Assembly: GCF_963517015.1 (NCBI RefSeq)
Contig: NZ_CAUQDV010000001.1
Span: 2,362,001-2,426,000 of the forward strand
Origin: an uncultured Devosia sp.
GTDB taxonomy: Bacteria > Pseudomonadota > Alphaproteobacteria > Rhizobiales > Devosiaceae
DNA: 64,000 bases
Direction of reading: 5' to 3'
Of the stretch, positions 60,608-64,000 are shown piece by piece; positions within the stretch are counted from its first letter, which is position 1, and every line of letters begins with the position of its first letter. A model generated the notes under the pieces. It ran no database searches and had not been told where the DNA came from. It saw nothing but the letters and a program-made list of their open reading frames with translations. The position numbers were made by a program, and so were the translations under genes.

Positions 60608-61990
60608 CTATAGACCCAAGGACTTGATCTTGCGGTGCAAGGCGCTGCGCTCCATGCCGACAAACTCGGCCGTTTTGGAGATATTGCCGCCAAAGCGCTC
60701 GATCTGGGCCAGCAGATACTGCCGCTCGAAGACCTCGCGGGCATCGCGCAGCGGCAGGCTCATCAGATGCGCCGAGGCATCGGTATCGCCGACGGTGGGG
60801 AGCACTTCGCCGATATCGGACGGCAGCATGGCGGCGGTGATGACGCCATCGTCGGGCTGCTGGTCCTTCATCAGGATGAGCAGGCGTTCGATGGAATTGC
60901 GGAGCTGGCGGGCATTGCCCGGCCATTCCTGGGCCTGCAGCACGGCAATGGCGTCATCACCCACGGTCAGGCGCTGCAGATTGTGCATGCGGGCGACCTG
61001 CTCGATGAAGACGCCGACCAGCGGCGGCACGTCCTCGCGACGCTCCTTGAGCGGGGTCAGTGGCAGCGGCACGATGGACAGGCGATGGAAAAGGTCGGAG
61101 CGGAATTCGCCGGCCTCGATCTGGGCTGCGACATTCTGCGAGCTGGAGGAAATGATGCGGACGTCAATCGGCACGGCTTGGGTGCCGCCGACGCGGTTGA
61201 AGCGATTCTCGACCAGGGTGCGCAGCAGGGCTGCCTGGGTCTGGGCCGGGAGCGTTGTCACTTCGGAAAGATAGAGCGTGCCGCCATGAGCCTTTTCGAG
61301 TGCGCCGACTTCGACCTTGAGAATGCCGGTCTTCTCACGGGTTTCACGGCCGAAGAGCACCACCGGTACTTCCTCGGGCGCATAGAGCGAGGCGTTGATC
61401 TCAACGAAGGGCGATTCCGCGCGCGGACTGCGCTGGTGAACCAGGCGGGCGACCTGCCCCTTGCCTGCCCCGGACGGACCGGAGATGAAAATGCGCGAAT
61501 TGGTCGGGGCGGACTTTTCGATGATGCCGCGCACCTGCTGGAGGGCTGGCGAGGTGCCGACCAGATCGGCATTCTTGCTCGCAGAGCGCTCCTTGAGTTC
61601 GGCCACTTCATTGCGCAGGCGCGTCGCTTCCATGGCGCGCTGGGTGATGTGGAGCAGCCGGTCGATCTTGAAGGGCTTCTCGATATAGTCATAGGCCCCG
61701 CGGCGGATGGCCGAGACCGCGGTTTCGACATTGCCGTGGCCAGAGATCATCACCACCGGCATGTCCGGATGCTGGCTCTGGAAAACGTCGAGCAATTGCA
61801 GCCCGTCGAGGCGCGAGCCTTGCATCCAGATATCGAGGAAGACCAGGCTGGGCCGGCGGCGGGCGATCTCGTTGAGGCCGCTGTCGGCATCATGGGCCTG
61901 GCGCGCCTCGAAACCCTCGTCCTCGAGGATGCCGGCGATCAGGTCGCGGATGTCGTCTTCGTCGTCGATGATGAGAATGTCGAGTGCCAT
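60608..61990 (-). CDS. ntrX: Nitrogen response regulator NtrX
   Basis: Partner of NtrY, 460 residues. Receiver domain with D53 as phospho-site, AAA+ domain with Walker A GPSGAGKG at 171-178, arginine fingers in FRSDLFHRL and a Fis-type helix-turn-helix at the end. The AAA+ domain is incomplete: no GAFTGA loop (the region reads GRETREKTG), and Walker B reads GGTLYLSE with Ser where the Asp should be. It may therefore repress or activate without sigma-54, as reported for other alphaproteobacterial NtrX. ATG overlaps the ntrY stop (TAATG). Confidence 0.93.
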   Translation of the reverse strand: MALDILIIDDEDDIRDLIAGILEDEGFEARQAHDADSGLNEIARRRPSLVFLDIWMQGSRLDGLQLLDVFQSQHPDMPVVMISGHGNVETAVSAIRRGAYDYIEKPFKIDRLLHITQRAMEATRLRNEVAELKERSASKNADLVGTSPALQQVRGIIEKSAPTNSRIFISGPSGAGKGQVARLVHQRSPRAESPFVEINASLYAPEEVPVVLFGRETREKTGILKVEVGALEKAHGGTLYLSEVTTLPAQTQAALLRTLVENRFNRVGGTQAVPIDVRIISSSSQNVAAQIEAGEFRSDLFHRLSIVPLPLTPLKERREDVPPLVGVFIEQVARMHNLQRLTVGDDAIAVLQAQEWPGNARQLRNSIERLLILMKDQQPDDGVITAAMLPSDIGEVLPTVGDTDASAHLMSLPLRDAREVFERQYLLAQIERFGGNISKTAEFVGMERSALHRKIKSLGL

Positions 61991-64000
61991 TACTTATGAA
62001 CTGCGGCGCGAACCGGCGGTTCCTCCTGTTGGGCAGATGTCAGCTCCGTCTCTGCGGAGCTTTCGGCCTCTGACGTTTTGGTTGGGGATTGCAAAGGCAG
62101 CGTGAAGGTCACGCAGGCGCCGATGCGGCCATAGGGATCGGGTTCGGCATCGACGAGTTCGGTGATGCCGCCATGCTGTTCGATGATGCGGGCGACAATG
62201 GCGAGGCCGAGGCCGGTGCCTTTTTCGCGGGTGGTCATGTAGGGCTCGAGCAAGCGCTGGCGGTTATCCTTGGGCCAGCCCTTGCCATTGTCGGATACGG
62301 CGATGCGGGCGTGATTGCCCTCCAGCTGCGCCTCGACGATGATCGTTGGCTGGAAATCTTCACCAGAAGTATCAACGTCTTCAAATGCTTCAACGGCGTT
62401 CTTGATCAGATTTGTCAGCGTTTGGGCGATCAGGCGATTGTCGAACCAAGCGTAGATGGCGTCTTCGGGCAGTAGCGTGCGGATGGTGATTTCCGGCAGG
62501 CGCACGCTTTCGAGGAAGACCGCCTGGCGCACGGTGTCGCTGAGGTCGGTCATCTCGGGTGCCGCCTCGGGCATGCGGGCAAAGGCTGAGAATTCGTCGA
62601 CCATGCGGCCGATGTCGCCGACCTGGCGGACGATGGTGTTGATGCATTTGTCGAAGACTTCGCGATCGTCTTCGAGCTTACTGCCATAGCGGCGGCGCAG
62701 GCGCTCGGCCGAGAGCTGGATGGGGGTCAGCGGGTTCTTGATCTCGTGTGCGATGCGGCGGGCGACATCGGCCCATGCCGAGGTGCGCTGGGCGGATTCG
62801 AGATCGGTGATGTCGTCGAAGGTCAGCACATAGCCCTTGGATTCGGCGATGGTGCCCTCGCGGGTCAACTGAACCTGATAGGTGCGGCGGTCGGTTTCAT
62901 TGCCGAGCTGGATCTGGTCGCGCACCTGACCACGGCGGGCCGAACGGGCGCGTTCGAGGATCGGGGCCAGTTCGGGCATGACCTTTTCCATGGTCTCGCC
63001 CATCAGGTCGATTTCCTCGCGGCCCAGCATGTCGCAGGCGCGGGCATTGACCAGGTTGATGGCGCCAAAGGCATCGAGACCGATGATGCCGGCCGACACA
63101 CCTTCCACCACGGCTTCGGTGAACTGGCGGCGCTTTTCGTTCATCTCGCTGGCGGTGAGAAGAGCTTCGCGCTGTGATTGAAGTTGCTGCGTCATCCTGT
63201 TGAAACCGTTCGACAAATCGCGCAGATCGCCCCTGCCCTCCTGCACCGGCACCTGAACGTTGAGATCGCCATTACTGACGCGGTTGGAGGCGACCATGAG
63301 GTTTCGGATCGGGTCGACGAAGCGGTTGGCGAGGGCAATGCCGACCCAGAGTGCGGCCAGCAGCAGGACCACGGCCAGACCGACATAGAGGATGGTGAAG
63401 GTGATCTGGAACACCAGCCGATTGGAGGCATACTGGCGATATTCGGTGATGTTCTCGTCGGTGAGCTGCATGTATTCGAGGACTTCGGCCTCGACCGGAC
63501 GGGCGACGAAGAGGAAAATGTCGTCGTAGCCGCGCAGCTTGATAACTTGGCCCACGAGATTGATGCGGCCTGGCGCGATGGCTTCGGGGATGCCTTCCAC
63601 CAGGTTCTGCGTCATGCCCTCGGGCAATTGCGGATAGGCGCCCTGCACGGCGATCTGGGCCCGCATCACGGTTTCGCCCTGGCCATTGACCAGCGAGGTG
63701 AAGGGGAGCGAGCGGGTGACGGCCAGGGCGGTCAGGATGCGCTGGAAACGGTCCTGGTCCTCGTCATAGATGCTATGGGCCTGCTCCAGTTCGGTAGCCA
63801 CCCAGATGACGTCGTCGCGGATGACCTGGGCGTGTTCGCTGAGATAGGAGCGCGCGACGAGGCGCGAGCTTTCCACCATGGCGCGGGTGCGCTCGGAGAA
63901 CCACTGATCGAGGCCCTGGTTCAGGGCGATCGTCGCCACGATGGCGACCAGCGCTGCCGGCAGGGCTGCCACGATAGCGAACATGGCCACCATGCGGATC
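61990..64000 (-). CDS. ntrY: Nitrogen sensor histidine kinase NtrY (5' end cut off)
   Basis: Membrane sensor kinase paired with NtrX. The frame runs off the window, so roughly 90 to 100 N-terminal residues are missing of about 750. Visible in order: a transmembrane segment (MVAMFAIVAALPAALVAIVAT), periplasmic sensor part, second transmembrane helix, HAMP, PAS (LDAFGAINLVNARACDMLG), HisKA with phosphorylated His in RRIAHEIKNPLTP, and ATPase motifs NLIKNAVEAF and GKGWPKDN, then TGLGLAIV. A ntrBC-type pair usually lies further upstream, outside the window. Confidence 0.94.
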   Translation of the reverse strand, partial: IRMVAMFAIVAALPAALVAIVATIALNQGLDQWFSERTRAMVESSRLVARSYLSEHAQVIRDDVIWVATELEQAHSIYDEDQDRFQRILTALAVTRSLPFTSLVNGQGETVMRAQIAVQGAYPQLPEGMTQNLVEGIPEAIAPGRINLVGQVIKLRGYDDIFLFVARPVEAEVLEYMQLTDENITEYRQYASNRLVFQITFTILYVGLAVVLLLAALWVGIALANRFVDPIRNLMVASNRVSNGDLNVQVPVQEGRGDLRDLSNGFNRMTQQLQSQREALLTASEMNEKRRQFTEAVVEGVSAGIIGLDAFGAINLVNARACDMLGREEIDLMGETMEKVMPELAPILERARSARRGQVRDQIQLGNETDRRTYQVQLTREGTIAESKGYVLTFDDITDLESAQRTSAWADVARRIAHEIKNPLTPIQLSAERLRRRYGSKLEDDREVFDKCINTIVRQVGDIGRMVDEFSAFARMPEAAPEMTDLSDTVRQAVFLESVRLPEITIRTLLPEDAIYAWFDNRLIAQTLTNLIKNAVEAFEDVDTSGEDFQPTIIVEAQLEGNHARIAVSDNGKGWPKDNRQRLLEPYMTTREKGTGLGLAIVARIIEQHGGITELVDAEPDPYGRIGACVTFTLPLQSPTKTSEAESSAETELTSAQQEEPPVRAAVHK

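Overview
This window is a high-GC chromosomal segment of an alphaproteobacterium, most likely from the Hyphomicrobiales and probably Devosia-like. That placement is inferred from gene order and gene families: nuoH-N followed by birA, ribonuclease J, a DUF1467 gene, a short ProRS and lolCD; dinB/DUF3572 divergent from divK-pleD with rpmG nearby; and ntrY-ntrX-hfq-hflX. No phage, insertion sequence, CRISPR array, tRNA or rRNA was seen.

Layout. (1) 1-7584: 3' part of the complex I operon, nuoH (cut by the window edge) to nuoN. (2) 7585-15219: birA, rnj, small membrane and secreted proteins, proS, lolC, lolD and a 25-codon ORF whose ribosome binding site lies in a hairpin. A probable small RNA with a CUCCUCCC loop precedes proS. 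(3) 15216-21749, mostly minus strand: HIT protein, a sterol-desaturase/SDR fusion, a DUF482 acyltransferase-like protein, a GH114-like secreted protein, a glycerophosphodiesterase, RidA, DNA polymerase IV and DUF3572. (4) 21836-24256: cell-cycle regulators divK and pleD, a highly structured intergenic region and rpmG. (5) 24422-31421, minus strand: the most striking region. It encodes a coenzyme F420-dependent glucose-6-phosphate dehydrogenase with all expected catalytic residues, F420-0 gamma-glutamyl ligase (CofE), a three-part ABC importer of the type proposed to take up F420-0, an adenosylhomocysteinase-like protein inside the transporter operon, and a second F420-type LLM oxidoreductase. 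The two oxidoreductase promoters carry nearly the same palindrome, so they may share a repressor. I read this as an F420 salvage-and-use module.

(6) 31576-38230: a MYG1-family protein, a marR-emrA-emrB efflux operon and tex. (7) 38380-45603: a GntR regulator, a PLP enzyme and an oligopeptide-type ABC importer. (8) 45802-48747: an Lrp regulator divergent from an orphan homodimeric-type 2-oxoacid dehydrogenase E1. (9) 48744-55984: a spermidine/putrescine-type ABC importer with an amidohydrolase, divergent from an adenine-deaminase-like enzyme. This looks like a nucleobase or amine scavenging unit. (10) 56124-64000: a LysR regulator, a methyltransferase, mazG, hflX, hfq, ntrX and the 3' part of ntrY. 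NtrX lacks the GAFTGA loop and the Walker B aspartate.

How it fits together: regions 1, 2, 4 and 10 are housekeeping and global regulation, while regions 5 to 9 are accessory uptake and metabolism modules, each with a transporter and a local regulator or operator. Start codons were moved inward from the longest open frame wherever homology or a ribosome binding site supported it; these cases are stated.
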